A stretch of DNA of 64,000 bases from Saprospiraceae bacterium (GTDB taxonomy: Bacteria > Bacteroidota > Bacteroidia > Chitinophagales > Saprospiraceae), in the NCBI GenBank assembly GCA_020628645.1, contig JAHDES010000012.1, forward strand, positions 46,194-110,193, read 5' to 3'. Positions 17,215-26,966 of the stretch are shown in pieces. Both the position numbers and the translations under genes were made by a program. Within the stretch, counting starts at the first letter, position 1. Every line of letters starts with the position of its first letter. Below the pieces are notes generated by a model, which worked only from the letters and a program-made list of their open reading frames with translations, made no database searches and was not told the DNA's origin.

Positions 17215-18831
17215 ATGAACAAGTTTTTTCTGCTTTTATGCAGTTTCCTTATGAGTTGGAATATCACTTTTTCACAAGAAGAAGTGCCTTCTTTTTATTC
17301 AACCGATCACATTACAGCAATCAATATCACCTTTAAGCAATCCAATTGGCGTACCCTTTTAGATTCTTTAGCTTTGAAAGGAGATGGGATGTTATTTGGG
17401 AGTGTTTCCATAGATGGACAAACTTATAAAAATGTAGGGGTTCGATATGTAGTTGATCGTACTTATCGAGTGGATAAAATGCGAAATCCACTACACATCA
17501 AATTGAATTTCATCAATAAAAATCAAAACCATCAAGGTTATAAATCCGTTCGTTTATCGCATTCCAAGCGTGACCCAAGTATGGTACGCGAAGTGATGGG
17601 GTACGAAATTGCTCGTCAATACATGCCAGCTCCTAAAGCCAATTATGCTAAAGTGATGGTAAATGGCGCCTATTATGGTTTATTGGTGAATGTACAAGAT
17701 GTCGATGGCGTATTTTTAGAAGAATATGGCGCATCTACTGAAAATACATTTATAGAATGTGTGCCTGATATTGATAAACGTGCTCAAGCTGGGTGTAAAA
17801 ATAAAATATTCGGGAATCTTGAATATGAAGATGGGGTGCAATGTTATTTGGATAATTTTGAATTATTATCAGAAGATGGATGGGATGATTTGATTGAATT
17901 ATCAAGAATCTTAGCAGAAGAACCTGAAAAAATTGAATCTGTTTTAGATGTAGACAAGACTTTGTGGATGCATGCATTCAATAATGTGGTGGTTAATTTA
18001 AGCAGTTATGCAGGTAACTACAGCCGTAATTTTTACTTTTATCAAAATAGTCAAGGACAATTTGTTCCTGTGATGACCAATTTAAATTTGGCTTTTGGTA
18101 GTTATAAAAATGTAGGGGATGGATCAGATTTAGGACTTAGAGATTTACAATTGCTAGATCCTTTATTACATCGCCAAAATAAAGCGAAACCTTTAATTAG
18201 TAAATTACTACAAAACAAAGATTACGAGAAAATTTATTTGTCTCATGTCTATCAAATTATTTACGATCATTTTGTAGATGGAGAATATGAACAACGTGCG
18301 AAGGAATTGCAACAATTGATTTCTAATGATTATTTTGAAGATCAAAATAGTTTTTACGATCAATCCGAGTTTCTGAAAAGTATGACCACCACAATCGGTA
18401 AACGTAGTTTGATACCGGGTGTAAAAGAACTCATGGAAAAACGAGCTCGTTATTTGAAAAAACATCCAAAATTGGCAATTATACCTCCTTCAGTTACACA
18501 AAGTAATGTACTGGGTCGTGCAGAATTGTCGAATAAGCAAGTAGAAACGTTTCGGGTAACGGCGCAAGTTGCGCAACGACCAAAACGCGTCACCTTATAT
18601 TATCGTTTTGCGAAAAATCAACCGTATCAATCTATGTTTATGGAAGATGATGGAAAACACAACGATGAAGAAGCCAATGATAATTTATTTGGTGCAGAAG
18701 TTGATCCAGAAGGATTGTACACAAAAATGGAGTATTATATTGTAGCAGAAAATCCTGCTGCTTTATCATACAATCCACCTTCTTACATGTTTGCTCCTTA
18801 CAAAACGAGCCTAAAAGAATTAAATAAATAG
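17215..18831 (+). CDS. CotH-family secreted protein, probable pseudokinase paralogue
   Basis: This 538-residue protein has a signal peptide (residues 1-20, ending ITFSQ). It aligns along its length with the next gene, a CotH-type protein, including shared YEIARQYMPAPKANYA, LWMHAFNNV and a C-terminal Ig-like segment. Residues expected for CotH kinase activity are missing here: the KGNSSY segment is VVDRTY (79-84), the N-x-D of the catalytic region is NLSS (261-264), HNYY is RNFY, and the metal-binding W-D is T-N (288-289). It may therefore be a binding or scaffolding partner of the intact copy. A terminator at 18859-18896 separates the two genes. Confidence 0.85.
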   Translation: MNKFFLLLCSFLMSWNITFSQEEVPSFYSTDHITAINITFKQSNWRTLLDSLALKGDGMLFGSVSIDGQTYKNVGVRYVVDRTYRVDKMRNPLHIKLNFINKNQNHQGYKSVRLSHSKRDPSMVREVMGYEIARQYMPAPKANYAKVMVNGAYYGLLVNVQDVDGVFLEEYGASTENTFIECVPDIDKRAQAGCKNKIFGNLEYEDGVQCYLDNFELLSEDGWDDLIELSRILAEEPEKIESVLDVDKTLWMHAFNNVVVNLSSYAGNYSRNFYFYQNSQGQFVPVMTNLNLAFGSYKNVGDGSDLGLRDLQLLDPLLHRQNKAKPLISKLLQNKDYEKIYLSHVYQIIYDHFVDGEYEQRAKELQQLISNDYFEDQNSFYDQSEFLKSMTTTIGKRSLIPGVKELMEKRARYLKKHPKLAIIPPSVTQSNVLGRAELSNKQVETFRVTAQVAQRPKRVTLYYRFAKNQPYQSMFMEDDGKHNDEEANDNLFGAEVDPEGLYTKMEYYIVAENPAALSYNPPSYMFAPYKTSLKELNK

Positions 18832-18858
18832 CCCAATTGGCAATATAAAAGACTGAAA

Positions 18859-18896
18859 AATAGTTCAAGTGCTGGAGTTGCTTGGACTATTTTTTT
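18859..18896 (+). terminator. intrinsic terminator after the first CotH gene
   Basis: An 11-bp stem (AATAGTTCAAG at 18859-18869 with CTTGGACTATT at 18881-18891, one G-T wobble) and an 11-base loop are followed by a run of T. It also shows that the longest frame of the downstream gene, which would begin at 18869 inside the hairpin, is not the real start. Confidence 0.8.
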
Positions 18897-18949
18897 ATTT
18901 GGCAATATTTGTGCTTATTTTTGGGCAGATGTTAAAGTCAAAACCGTCT

Positions 18950-20542
18950 ATGATAAGAATACTTACACTTTTTTTTATACTTTTCTTTTCTTCTGGAATT
19001 TTTGGACAAGATTTTTATGATATCAATCGAGTTCAAGATATTAAAATCACCTTTTCCGAACAAAACTGGGCTAAAGTTCTCGATTCCCTCAAACTAGATG
19101 GAAATAAAGATCGTTTGGTCGGAAGTGTCACCATCAATGGGATGCGATACGATAGTGTGGGGGTGCGCTACAAAGGGAATAGTTCTTATTTTAATGTTTC
19201 CAAGCATGGCTCTTCTAAGTTGCCTTTTAATATCAAAATCAATTATAAAAAGAAGCAACAGAAACTACCAGGCAATTATACCTCGATAAAATTATCTAAT
19301 GTCTTTCGTGATCCAAGTTTTATTCGAGAAGCTTTATCCTATGAAATTGCAAGGGATTACATGCCTGCACCCAAAGCCAATTTTGCGCGTGTTTATGTGA
19401 ATAATGAATTGCTAGGTTTGTACAATAGCGTGGAATCCATCAACAATAATTTTGTGACCAATCATTATGGCACAGATGATGGCATTTTAATCAAGTGTGA
19501 TCCTGAAGAAATTGGCTTGGCGAAAACTGCCCGTAATCGAAAAAAAGGATGTGGAGAAGGCGAATATGCCTCACTCATGTTTATGGGAACTGATACCTTT
19601 TGTTATGAAAAATTGTATGAACTCAAAGATGATGCAGGTTGGAAGGAGTTGATCCAAATGTCCCAAACTCTAGCAGAAAATCCAGACCAAATTGATCAAA
19701 TTTTAAATGTAGATCAAGTGCTTTGGATGCATGCTTTCAATAATGTTTTAGTGAATATGGATAGTTATTCTGGACGATTATCGCATAATTATTACATGTA
19801 TCAAGATACTTTTGGCATCTTTCAACCTATCATTTGGGATTTGAATTTATCTTTTGGCGGATTTCGTTTTCATTCGGATGAACCTGGGATGGACAATGAA
19901 CAAATGAAAACCTTGAGTCCATTTTTACATTATAAAAACCCTAAACGTCCACTCATTAGTCAGGTATTGAGTACAGGATTATACCGAAAAGTTTACATTG
20001 CACATATTCATACTATTTTGAGAGATCATTTTTCGAATAATAAATATCTAACGCGCATAAATGACATTCAACGATTTATAGATTTTTATGTGAGTAGTGA
20101 TAAAAATAAACTGTATGAGTATGATAAATTTAAATTAAATATTGATAGCACTGTCTTAGCAGGAAAAACTAAAATTGTTGGTATCAAAGAACTCATGCAA
20201 GATCGAACGAAATACTTGTCTAACCATCCCATCTTAAAGAAAGAACAACCCAAAATTTCGGCAGTTTCTTATGCTACAGCTAGTGAAAATCTAAATTTTA
20301 CCTGTAAAGTAGAAGGGGCTTCTTCGGTTTATTTAATGTATTTATCTACCGAAACAGGTCGCTATCAACAAATAAAAATGAAAGATGATGGTGCTCAAAA
20401 AGATGGAAGTGCAGGAGATATGACCTATGGAATTAGTTTACCAAAAGGAGCAGCATCTGCTTATTATATTATTGGAGAAGCTGAAAAAACAGCACAAGTA
20501 TATCCAGAAAAATCCTCTTTCGCCCCTTTAAAAATACAATAA
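18950..20542 (+). CDS. CotH kinase family secreted protein
   Basis: The product is 530 residues from ATG 18950. This start is chosen because it gives a clean signal peptide (ending GIFGQ), and because upstream in-frame starts lie inside or just after a terminator hairpin. The CotH domain keeps GVRYKGNSSYF (71-81), SNVFRDPSFIREALSYEIARDYMP, NMDSYSG (Asp271), HNYYMYQD (279-286) and IIWDLNLSFGG (Asp297), matching conserved positions in spore-coat kinase CotH. A C-terminal Ig-like domain (about 430-530) follows. CotH-type enzymes are atypical protein kinases. In Bacteroidota they are secreted and their targets are unknown. The upstream paralogue is a candidate partner. Confidence 0.87.
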   Translation: MIRILTLFFILFFSSGIFGQDFYDINRVQDIKITFSEQNWAKVLDSLKLDGNKDRLVGSVTINGMRYDSVGVRYKGNSSYFNVSKHGSSKLPFNIKINYKKKQQKLPGNYTSIKLSNVFRDPSFIREALSYEIARDYMPAPKANFARVYVNNELLGLYNSVESINNNFVTNHYGTDDGILIKCDPEEIGLAKTARNRKKGCGEGEYASLMFMGTDTFCYEKLYELKDDAGWKELIQMSQTLAENPDQIDQILNVDQVLWMHAFNNVLVNMDSYSGRLSHNYYMYQDTFGIFQPIIWDLNLSFGGFRFHSDEPGMDNEQMKTLSPFLHYKNPKRPLISQVLSTGLYRKVYIAHIHTILRDHFSNNKYLTRINDIQRFIDFYVSSDKNKLYEYDKFKLNIDSTVLAGKTKIVGIKELMQDRTKYLSNHPILKKEQPKISAVSYATASENLNFTCKVEGASSVYLMYLSTETGRYQQIKMKDDGAQKDGSAGDMTYGISLPKGAASAYYIIGEAEKTAQVYPEKSSFAPLKIQ

Positions 20543-20763
20543 TCACTTCGTAACACAACTAATGCACACCTTTTTATCAAGATATTCCATTTTGTTTTAA
20601 TATTGGGATAATATTTGATATACTATTAACAGACCTTTAATTCAATACGTTCTTATTGGGGTTCCCTAATTTGAATATTACTACTAATGAGTTAGTTTTT
20701 ATAACTTTATAAGTAATTTCTATTTTTGCCTCAGAATGTATTACAAACTAAAATGAACTTTCC
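20543..20763 (+). promoter_or_regulatory. leader of the ompA/TSP3 gene with a possible -7 box
   Basis: A 221-bp gap separates the CotH gene from the OmpA gene. A TATTTTTG sequence at 20721-20728 fits the Bacteroidota -7 consensus TAnnTTTG and lies 36 bases before the start. No good -33 TTG is at the expected spacing, so this is a weak call. No terminator is clear for the upstream gene. Confidence 0.35.
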
Positions 20764-22368
20764 ATGAGACGATTGCTACTCAGTGTTGTACTAGCAATAC
20801 TATTTTTATCAACTACTCTTGATGCCCAAAATTTCAAACGACCAAATGGGCTTGAAGGTAAAGTCCTATTTGTAGATCATTATGTGTTAAATGAAGATGG
20901 CAGTGGTTTACTTCAAAATTTTTCCAATGGCTTTGAAGCGGGCTATCATCGACACATCAATAACTTCCTTACTTTAGGCGTTCCCTTTAAAGTTGGAGTC
21001 GCCGATATTCCCAATACACCTTTCAATAATCGAATTACTGTAGGTAGTATAGATGCTGTGGCAAGACTTCGTTACTTTAGTGAAGATGCTTTTGTGGTTC
21101 CTTATTTATTTGGAGGAGCTGGACTTGCCTTTGAAACAGATCAGGGTACTTACGGACAAATACCTGTAGGATTGGGCGTAAATTTCAAAATTGGCCCTTG
21201 GGGTTATATCACCGCTCAAGGTGAATATCGAGCTACGCTGTCTGATATTGAACGAAATAATATTCAAATTGGCATTGGATTTATGGGAATGATTGGAAAA
21301 CCAGAACCTAAGCCTGAAGTACCTGCCGAATTGGAAATAATGTCAGATAAAGATACGGATGAAGATGGCGTATTAGATAAAGATGATGCTTGTCCTACTA
21401 TTGCTGGAGTGGCTGCCTTTGCTGGTTGCCCCGATACGGATGGTGATGGTATTGCAGATAGTGAGGACAAATGCCCAGATGTGGCTGGAATACCCGATGC
21501 AATGGGCTGTCCTGATGCCGATGGCGATGGTTATGCGGATCAAGATGATGAATGCCCAGATGTGGCTGGAATATTGATGGGCTGTCCTGATACAGATGGA
21601 GACGGTACTGCGGATAAAGAAGATGAATGTCCTGATAAAGCAGGATCAATAAAAGGATGTCCAGATATTGATAGTGATGGAATCGCGGATAAGGATGATA
21701 AATGTCCAGAAGTAGCTGGAGTTGTAGAATTAAATGGATGTCCTGAATCTACAGATGGTGATGCCGATGGCGATGGCTTTAGAGATAGCATAGATGAATG
21801 CCCAAATTCTGCTGGAACTGCAAATGGCTGTCCAGATCGAGATAATGATGGAGTAGCAGATCGCGATGACTCTTGCCCTAGCCGTGCTGGATTTGTACAA
21901 TACGATGGCTGTCCAGATACAGATGGTGATAGCGTTGGCGACCACATTGATGCTTGTCCTAATAAATATGGTCCTGCTACAAATAGTGGCTGCCCAGAAA
22001 TTAAGGCGGAAGAACGTGAAGTACTTAATTTTGCGATGCAAGCTGTTCAATTTGAAACAGGAAGTGATCAATTGAAATTTGAATCCTATGCCGTTTTGGA
22101 TCAAATTGTTACCATTATGCAAAGTTATAGCTATTATAATCTCAAAATTAGTGGACATACCGATAATGTAGGAGATGAAGCTAAAAACTTGAGTTTATCC
22201 GAACGACGCGCTAAGTCTTGTATGGAATATATCAAGAAAAGAGGGATTTCTGACCTTCGTCTGAGTTATATTGGCTATGGTGAAACAAGACCTATTTCTG
22301 ATAATGATACGTATTCTGGTAGACAAGAAAATAGACGAGTAGAATTTGATATGTTTGTTGGAAATTAG
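20764..22368 (+). CDS. OmpA-family protein with thrombospondin type 3 repeats
   Basis: The product has 534 residues. A signal peptide (1-21, ending TLDAQ) is followed by an N-terminal beta-barrel-like domain of about 150 residues. About eight calcium-binding TSP3 repeats follow, with the pattern D-x-D-x-D-G-x-x-D-x-x-D-x-C-P (about 190-410). A C-terminal OmpA domain binds peptidoglycan (LKISGHTDNVGDEAKNLSLSERRA and GYGETRP). It anchors the outer membrane to the wall; the acidic repeats probably bind calcium and act as a spacer. The repeats drive spurious long reading frames on the other strand. It is single, followed by a strong terminator at 22398. Confidence 0.95.
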   Translation: MRRLLLSVVLAILFLSTTLDAQNFKRPNGLEGKVLFVDHYVLNEDGSGLLQNFSNGFEAGYHRHINNFLTLGVPFKVGVADIPNTPFNNRITVGSIDAVARLRYFSEDAFVVPYLFGGAGLAFETDQGTYGQIPVGLGVNFKIGPWGYITAQGEYRATLSDIERNNIQIGIGFMGMIGKPEPKPEVPAELEIMSDKDTDEDGVLDKDDACPTIAGVAAFAGCPDTDGDGIADSEDKCPDVAGIPDAMGCPDADGDGYADQDDECPDVAGILMGCPDTDGDGTADKEDECPDKAGSIKGCPDIDSDGIADKDDKCPEVAGVVELNGCPESTDGDADGDGFRDSIDECPNSAGTANGCPDRDNDGVADRDDSCPSRAGFVQYDGCPDTDGDSVGDHIDACPNKYGPATNSGCPEIKAEEREVLNFAMQAVQFETGSDQLKFESYAVLDQIVTIMQSYSYYNLKISGHTDNVGDEAKNLSLSERRAKSCMEYIKKRGISDLRLSYIGYGETRPISDNDTYSGRQENRRVEFDMFVGN

Positions 22369-22397
22369 AAATACATTTTAACATAAAAATTATACAG

Positions 22398-22427
22398 AGG
22401 AGTAGAATCATTTTCTACTCCTTTTTG
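22398..22427 (+). terminator. intrinsic terminator after the OmpA gene
   Basis: A perfect stem GGAGTAGAA / TTCTACTCC (22399-22407 with 22413-22421), extended by one A-T pair, with a 5-base loop, is followed directly by TTTTTG. It ends transcription about 30 bp after the ompA stop. Confidence 0.88.
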
Positions 22428-22510
22428 TTTTCGTCGAAAAAAATAGAATAATTTTAAAAGATTTAAGTATATTTCCTCTGTTTCTATTAATCAAAAACCA
22501 AAATCAAAAC

Positions 22511-23515
22511 ATGGGTTTATTTAACTTTATCCGAGAAGAATTAGTTGAAGTCATTGACTGGGTTGAAAATGGAGATGATATTTTAATGTGGAAATTTCCA
22601 GATCATGACAAAAACATAAAATATGGAGCACAACTCACCGTTCGTGAAGCACAACAAGCTATCTTCCTTGATGAAGGGCAATTGGCGGATGTCTATCCTC
22701 CGGGGCGATTTGAGTTAATTACACAGAACATGCCGATCCTCACATCACTTAAAAATTGGGATAAGGGATTTAAATCTCCTTTTTTATGTGATATTTATTT
22801 TCTAAGTACTAGAATCTTTACTAACCTAAAATGGGGCACTCAAAATCCAGTTATTCTACGAGATCCAGAATTTAAACAAGTTCGTGTAAAAGCTTTTGGG
22901 CAATATTTTATTCGTATTGCTGATCCTGCTGCTTTTATGCGTGAGTTTGGCGGCACGAATCAGGTGGTTCGCTTGAGTGAGGTGGAAAATAGTATGCGCG
23001 ATATTGTATCTCCTAAATTTGCAGAAGCTTTAGCAGAAGCGCAGGTTTCTGTACTAGATATGGTTTCGAATTATTCTGAACTCGGTGAAAAAATTAAACC
23101 GATCTTACAAGAAGAATTTGATCAATTTGGAATTGAATTAACTAAATTTCAAATCTCTAGTATTTCCTTACCCAAAGAAGTAGAAGAATTCTACGATAAA
23201 ATGACCAATATGAATATGGTCGATAATATGGGTAAATTCCAACAATTTCAGCAAGCAAATGCCATTGAAAAAGCCGCAGAAAACCCAGGAGGTGGAGCAG
23301 GAGAGGGCATTGGTATGGGAATGGGTTTTGGTATGGCAAATATGATGATGAACCAACAACAAAATCAAGAAACCTCATCTTCCGATCCTGCAAAAGCTCA
23401 AACTAGAGAGGAAATTTTAGCGACCTTAAAAGAACTTGGGGCGTTAAAAGAATCTGGTATTTTGACAGAGAAAGAGTTTAATGCGAAAAAGAAAGAATTG
23501 TTGGCGAGATTGTAG
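22511..23515 (+). CDS. SPFH-domain protein with C-terminal SHOCT domain
   Basis: This 334-residue protein is of the YdjI / virion-core-like SPFH type. The N-terminal ~240 residues contain the SPFH-like domain (WKFPDHDKNIKYGAQLTVREAQQAIFL at about 30-56, and RVKAFGQYFIRIADPAAFMREFGG). A flexible Gly/Met/Gln-rich linker (about 255-290) then leads to a SHOCT motif (EILATLKELGALKESGILTEKEFNAKKKELL). Such proteins form membrane-associated oligomers. In Bacillus, YdjI is recruited with YdjP-type partners to the membrane, but no partner gene is visible here. No signal peptide or transmembrane helix is present. Confidence 0.85.
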   Translation: MGLFNFIREELVEVIDWVENGDDILMWKFPDHDKNIKYGAQLTVREAQQAIFLDEGQLADVYPPGRFELITQNMPILTSLKNWDKGFKSPFLCDIYFLSTRIFTNLKWGTQNPVILRDPEFKQVRVKAFGQYFIRIADPAAFMREFGGTNQVVRLSEVENSMRDIVSPKFAEALAEAQVSVLDMVSNYSELGEKIKPILQEEFDQFGIELTKFQISSISLPKEVEEFYDKMTNMNMVDNMGKFQQFQQANAIEKAAENPGGGAGEGIGMGMGFGMANMMMNQQQNQETSSSDPAKAQTREEILATLKELGALKESGILTEKEFNAKKKELLARL

Positions 23516-23550
23516 GTCTAAATAAAACTAGTAGGACAGGCTTTAGTCTC

Positions 23551-23730
23551 ATGAACCATCCCGAATTTTTACTAAAAATTCAGTGTGTATAGGTGAAAAA
23601 GTGAATTGTAAAAACGCTGAAAGCGTTTTTCGTGGATAAATATATCCACTTATGCACGTGCCAGCGGCATACTGTTTCACATTTTGCGATTGAAAAGCAA
23701 AATATATCCACAAAATTCGGGATGACTCAT
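23551..23730. repeat. ~180-bp palindromic element, copy A (inverted relative to copy B)
   Basis: The ends are near-perfect inverted repeats: ATGAACCATCCCGAATTTT at the left and, on the opposite strand, ATGAGTCATCCCGAATTTT at the right. Inside are further palindromes: GAATTTTTACTAAAAATTC (23563-23581), AAAAACGCT/AGCGTTTTT (23610-23630), GTGGATA/TATCCAC (23632-23649), TGCC/GGCA near 23660, and ATTTTGC/GCAAAAT around 23681-23703. It lies directly after the stop of the 23738-26941 gene and matches copy B at 26967-27144 in reverse orientation. No coding capacity. It looks like a MITE- or REP-like element. Confidence 0.88.
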
Positions 23731-23737
23731 GTTTCTT

Positions 23738-26700
23738 TTATTTAGAAATCACAATTCGTTTAGTTATAATTTGATTTTTGTTATCAATTAATTTTAAGAA
23801 ATAAATGCCATCATCTAGGTCGGAATCCCTAAATTGGTGCAACTTAGCATTTGATATTCTATCTTCTTTAACAGTAATTTGTCCAAGAGAATTGTATAAA
23901 ATGAATTCTTTGATCGGATTGGAACTTGTAGACCAGTCAATTTGAAAATTCCCATTAGATGGATTTGGAAAAATGCGAATCGAATTACTGAAATCAATAT
24001 CAACATTAGAAGTATTTAATTCTACCGTAAATACATCTGATTCATATTGGCATCCTAAAGCATCTGTAATCGTCACTTGATAATCTCCAGCCATTAAACC
24101 TGTTATATCTTGTGAATTTTCTCCATTCGACCAAGAATAACTTAAAGGTGGTGTACCACCAATTACTTCAATATCAATCGCCCCATCATTATTATCTGAA
24201 TTTGTGATATTGACATTGCTCACTTCAATTGGATCCATAAATGAAATGATTACTTCTTCTTGAATATATTGACAACCAACATTATCGGTGACAGTAACAG
24301 AGAGTGGTAAATCATCTATTGTAATAATAATTGTGTCTGTTGTATCTCCATTCATCCATTCATAGGTAAAAGGGGGGAAATTGCCATTTGTAACTAAATT
24401 TAGCTCTATCGTATCCATGGCTACACATGGTAAACCAAAATAAGAAAAAGTAACAAATAAATCTGCTGCTTCAACCTCGGCTACCGTATTGTCCACACAG
24501 CCCGTTTCATTATCAATTACATTAAGGGTATAAAATCCAGCCTCTTCTACTTGCACAGAAAAATTTGTTCCTACCAATTGTCCCATATTATCATACCATT
24601 CATAAGTGATATTATCTCCCGTAGAAGAACCAGTAGCATCTATAACGATTGGAAAATCTTGCATTAGACAAACATAATAAGGAGAATTATCTATTGCTGC
24701 CAAAGGAGGAGTCGCAATTGCTAAATCAACTATTACTAAATCTGATGCAGAACATCCAGTTAATGGATCGACACTGGTAAGTTGGTAGGTCCCATTAGCA
24801 TCAACCATAGGATTGGGTGTATCAGCACCACTTAATATATTTCCATCTTCGGTAGTCCATTCGTAGTGATCTATTGAACTAGAGCCTGATAATGTAATTG
24901 GAAATACTATTTCTCCTTCACAAACGATAATGTTATCAATATTTGAACCTGCATCTACAACTGGAATATCCATTTCACAAGAAACTATTATTTGATCGCT
25001 ATCTGTACAGCCATTCTCTTTATCCGTAACGGTTAATGTGTAAATGCCACAGGATGCAACATTGATTATTGCATTAGAATCAAGTACACTTCCATTTTCA
25101 AAACTCCATTCATAACACAACTCACCTTGTCCAGTACTATTCATTCCATCCAATGTAATTTGAGAAGTAGCACAAGTTAAAACTTGATCTTCACCAGCAT
25201 CAGCCATAGGAGCTGCAGTATTGCACACTACTTCAATAGTAGCTGAAGTAGTGCAGGCAGTATAGGTGTTTGTGGCAATAATATCGTAAATGCCACAGAC
25301 GGAGAGAGAGGCTGTTGCAGAATTATTTAGGGTAAAGCCATCGGGGCCCGTCCAATCATAGGTAATATTTCCATTTTGATTATTTCCAATTATTTGTACT
25401 AGAGTCGAAGTATTTGTACAGGTGATTTCATCAAATGGAAAAATCACAATAGCTGGAGGATCAAGTAAACATTCTATAGTAATACTAGCACTTTGTGTAC
25501 AGCCATTAGCAGGATTAGTAGCTACTAAAGTATATTCCCCACAATCTGAAGCAATAATTAAATTTTGAGTACTGATAGACATTCCTTCAAAAAACCATTC
25601 ATAAGTAGCAGTAAAAGAAGAAGAGTCGAGTACAGTTAATACATAAAATGGATCAGCGCAATTGATAGGCCCTTCTAAATTAATATCAATAAGTGGCACA
25701 TCTTGATCTTGTAGAACTTCTACACTCGCCATACTAAAACAAGCATTATCAGTATCAGTAACTGTAATAGTATAAATTCCTGCTGTTTGAACGATTGGAT
25801 TTTGATCTGTACTTGAAAATCCATCTGGCCCCGACCAGTTTATGCTAAAATTTCCATTACTAGTAGATATAGTTGTATTTAATGGTACACTATTTAAAGA
25901 ACAACTTAATAAAGGAGGTGTATCTATTGCTACAAAAGGAAGAGTAGTATTTTGTTGAATTGTAATATCAAGAGATGTAGTACAATTATTATCATCTGTA
26001 ACAGTAACTGAGTTTCCACTTATTAAAGAAGTATTGGTATTCCCTGTTTGTCCATTTGACCATAAATAAGCATAGGAGCCTGTTCCTCCAGTGGCTTGTA
26101 CACTCGCTGTTCCTGTAATATCGGAACAGGTGATTTCTGTTAGATTACTTACCATTAGCGTCAAAGCCTCAGGTTCTTCAATTGTTATGGACGCTACACT
26201 AGAATTTCCAGAATTATCGGTTGCCGTTACTGTATAATTTCCTGCCATTAAATTAGTGGCAGTTTGACTAGTAGCACCATTTGACCATAAATAAGTATAA
26301 GACCCTGTTCCTCCACTTGCAGCAACAGAAGCGACCCCATCATTTCCTCCATTACAACTAACGTTTGTACCACTAATAGAAGTAAGTAAAGGTAAGCTAG
26401 CTAAAGAACTTGTTAGCGTTCCATTTAAGGCTTCATCTCCAGAAGTACCACTTCCATTTCCAATAACACCTGCAAAATAGAAGGTATAATCATCACCACT
26501 ACTTCCATTTGTAGGACTTGTCCAATCAAAAGTCCAAGAGACTTCAGCGCCTCCATTAAAAAATTGAGCTGGATTATGTTCCACATACGTCCGATTATTG
26601 GCATTGGTAATTGTTGCTGATGCACCAACATTTGAGATAGTGCCTACATTTTGATTAATATCATCCAAAGCAACTATTTGAAAACCTGAACGCATGGCAA

Positions 26701-26941
26701 CGAGATTGCTTGCATATGAATTGGTTAAAGTAAGACTATAAGTCGTATTTGGCTCAACAGTAGAAGGAAGACCATCTAGATTGATATTTCCTCCAAAATT
26801 TCCTCCATTATGACAATCTCCACAAAGGCCTTCATTGGGCGCACCAGTTCGACCATTAGGAGGATTATTGGAATTGCTGGAGAAAATATAGCTCATACCT
26901 AAAAGCAATAATAAAGTGTAGATAGGGCGAAATTTTTTCAT
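23738..26941 (-). CDS. T9SS-secreted protein with choice-of-anchor V-like head, SprB and PKD-like repeats
   Basis: The product has 1067 residues. A signal peptide (1-22) is followed by an N-terminal domain that opens with GLCGDCHNGG (about 38-47), a C-x-x-C-H motif, and continues as a reelin-like beta domain to about 190. This matches the 'choice-of-anchor V' architecture. Two SprB-type repeats follow (SVSCNGGNDGVASVAASGGTGSYTYLWSNG pattern), then about seven PKD-like repeats with L-x-C starts and Y-E-W cores. The C-terminus is a type A T9SS sorting domain (IRIFPNPSNGNF ... ITKRIVISK). It should be exported to the surface. C-x-x-C-H could bind haem covalently, but one isolated motif is not proof. 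The whole gene sits between two inverted palindromic elements. Confidence 0.85.
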   Translation of the reverse strand: MKKFRPIYTLLLLLGMSYIFSSNSNNPPNGRTGAPNEGLCGDCHNGGNFGGNINLDGLPSTVEPNTTYSLTLTNSYASNLVAMRSGFQIVALDDINQNVGTISNVGASATITNANNRTYVEHNPAQFFNGGAEVSWTFDWTSPTNGSSGDDYTFYFAGVIGNGSGTSGDEALNGTLTSSLASLPLLTSISGTNVSCNGGNDGVASVAASGGTGSYTYLWSNGATSQTATNLMAGNYTVTATDNSGNSSVASITIEEPEALTLMVSNLTEITCSDITGTASVQATGGTGSYAYLWSNGQTGNTNTSLISGNSVTVTDDNNCTTSLDITIQQNTTLPFVAIDTPPLLSCSLNSVPLNTTISTSNGNFSINWSGPDGFSSTDQNPIVQTAGIYTITVTDTDNACFSMASVEVLQDQDVPLIDINLEGPINCADPFYVLTVLDSSSFTATYEWFFEGMSISTQNLIIASDCGEYTLVATNPANGCTQSASITIECLLDPPAIVIFPFDEITCTNTSTLVQIIGNNQNGNITYDWTGPDGFTLNNSATASLSVCGIYDIIATNTYTACTTSATIEVVCNTAAPMADAGEDQVLTCATSQITLDGMNSTGQGELCYEWSFENGSVLDSNAIINVASCGIYTLTVTDKENGCTDSDQIIVSCEMDIPVVDAGSNIDNIIVCEGEIVFPITLSGSSSIDHYEWTTEDGNILSGADTPNPMVDANGTYQLTSVDPLTGCSASDLVIVDLAIATPPLAAIDNSPYYVCLMQDFPIVIDATGSSTGDNITYEWYDNMGQLVGTNFSVQVEEAGFYTLNVIDNETGCVDNTVAEVEAADLFVTFSYFGLPCVAMDTIELNLVTNGNFPPFTYEWMNGDTTDTIIITIDDLPLSVTVTDNVGCQYIQEEVIISFMDPIEVSNVNITNSDNNDGAIDIEVIGGTPPLSYSWSNGENSQDITGLMAGDYQVTITDALGCQYESDVFTVELNTSNVDIDFSNSIRIFPNPSNGNFQIDWSTSSNPIKEFILYNSLGQITVKEDRISNAKLHQFRDSDLDDGIYFLKLIDNKNQIITKRIVISK

Positions 26942-26966
26942 TACTTATTTTTTAAAATTGTCAAAT

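Noticed and set aside
21264..22158. Several long frames on the minus strand across the OmpA gene
   Set aside because: They mirror the repetitive Asp-Gly codons of the TSP3 repeats and have no signals of their own.
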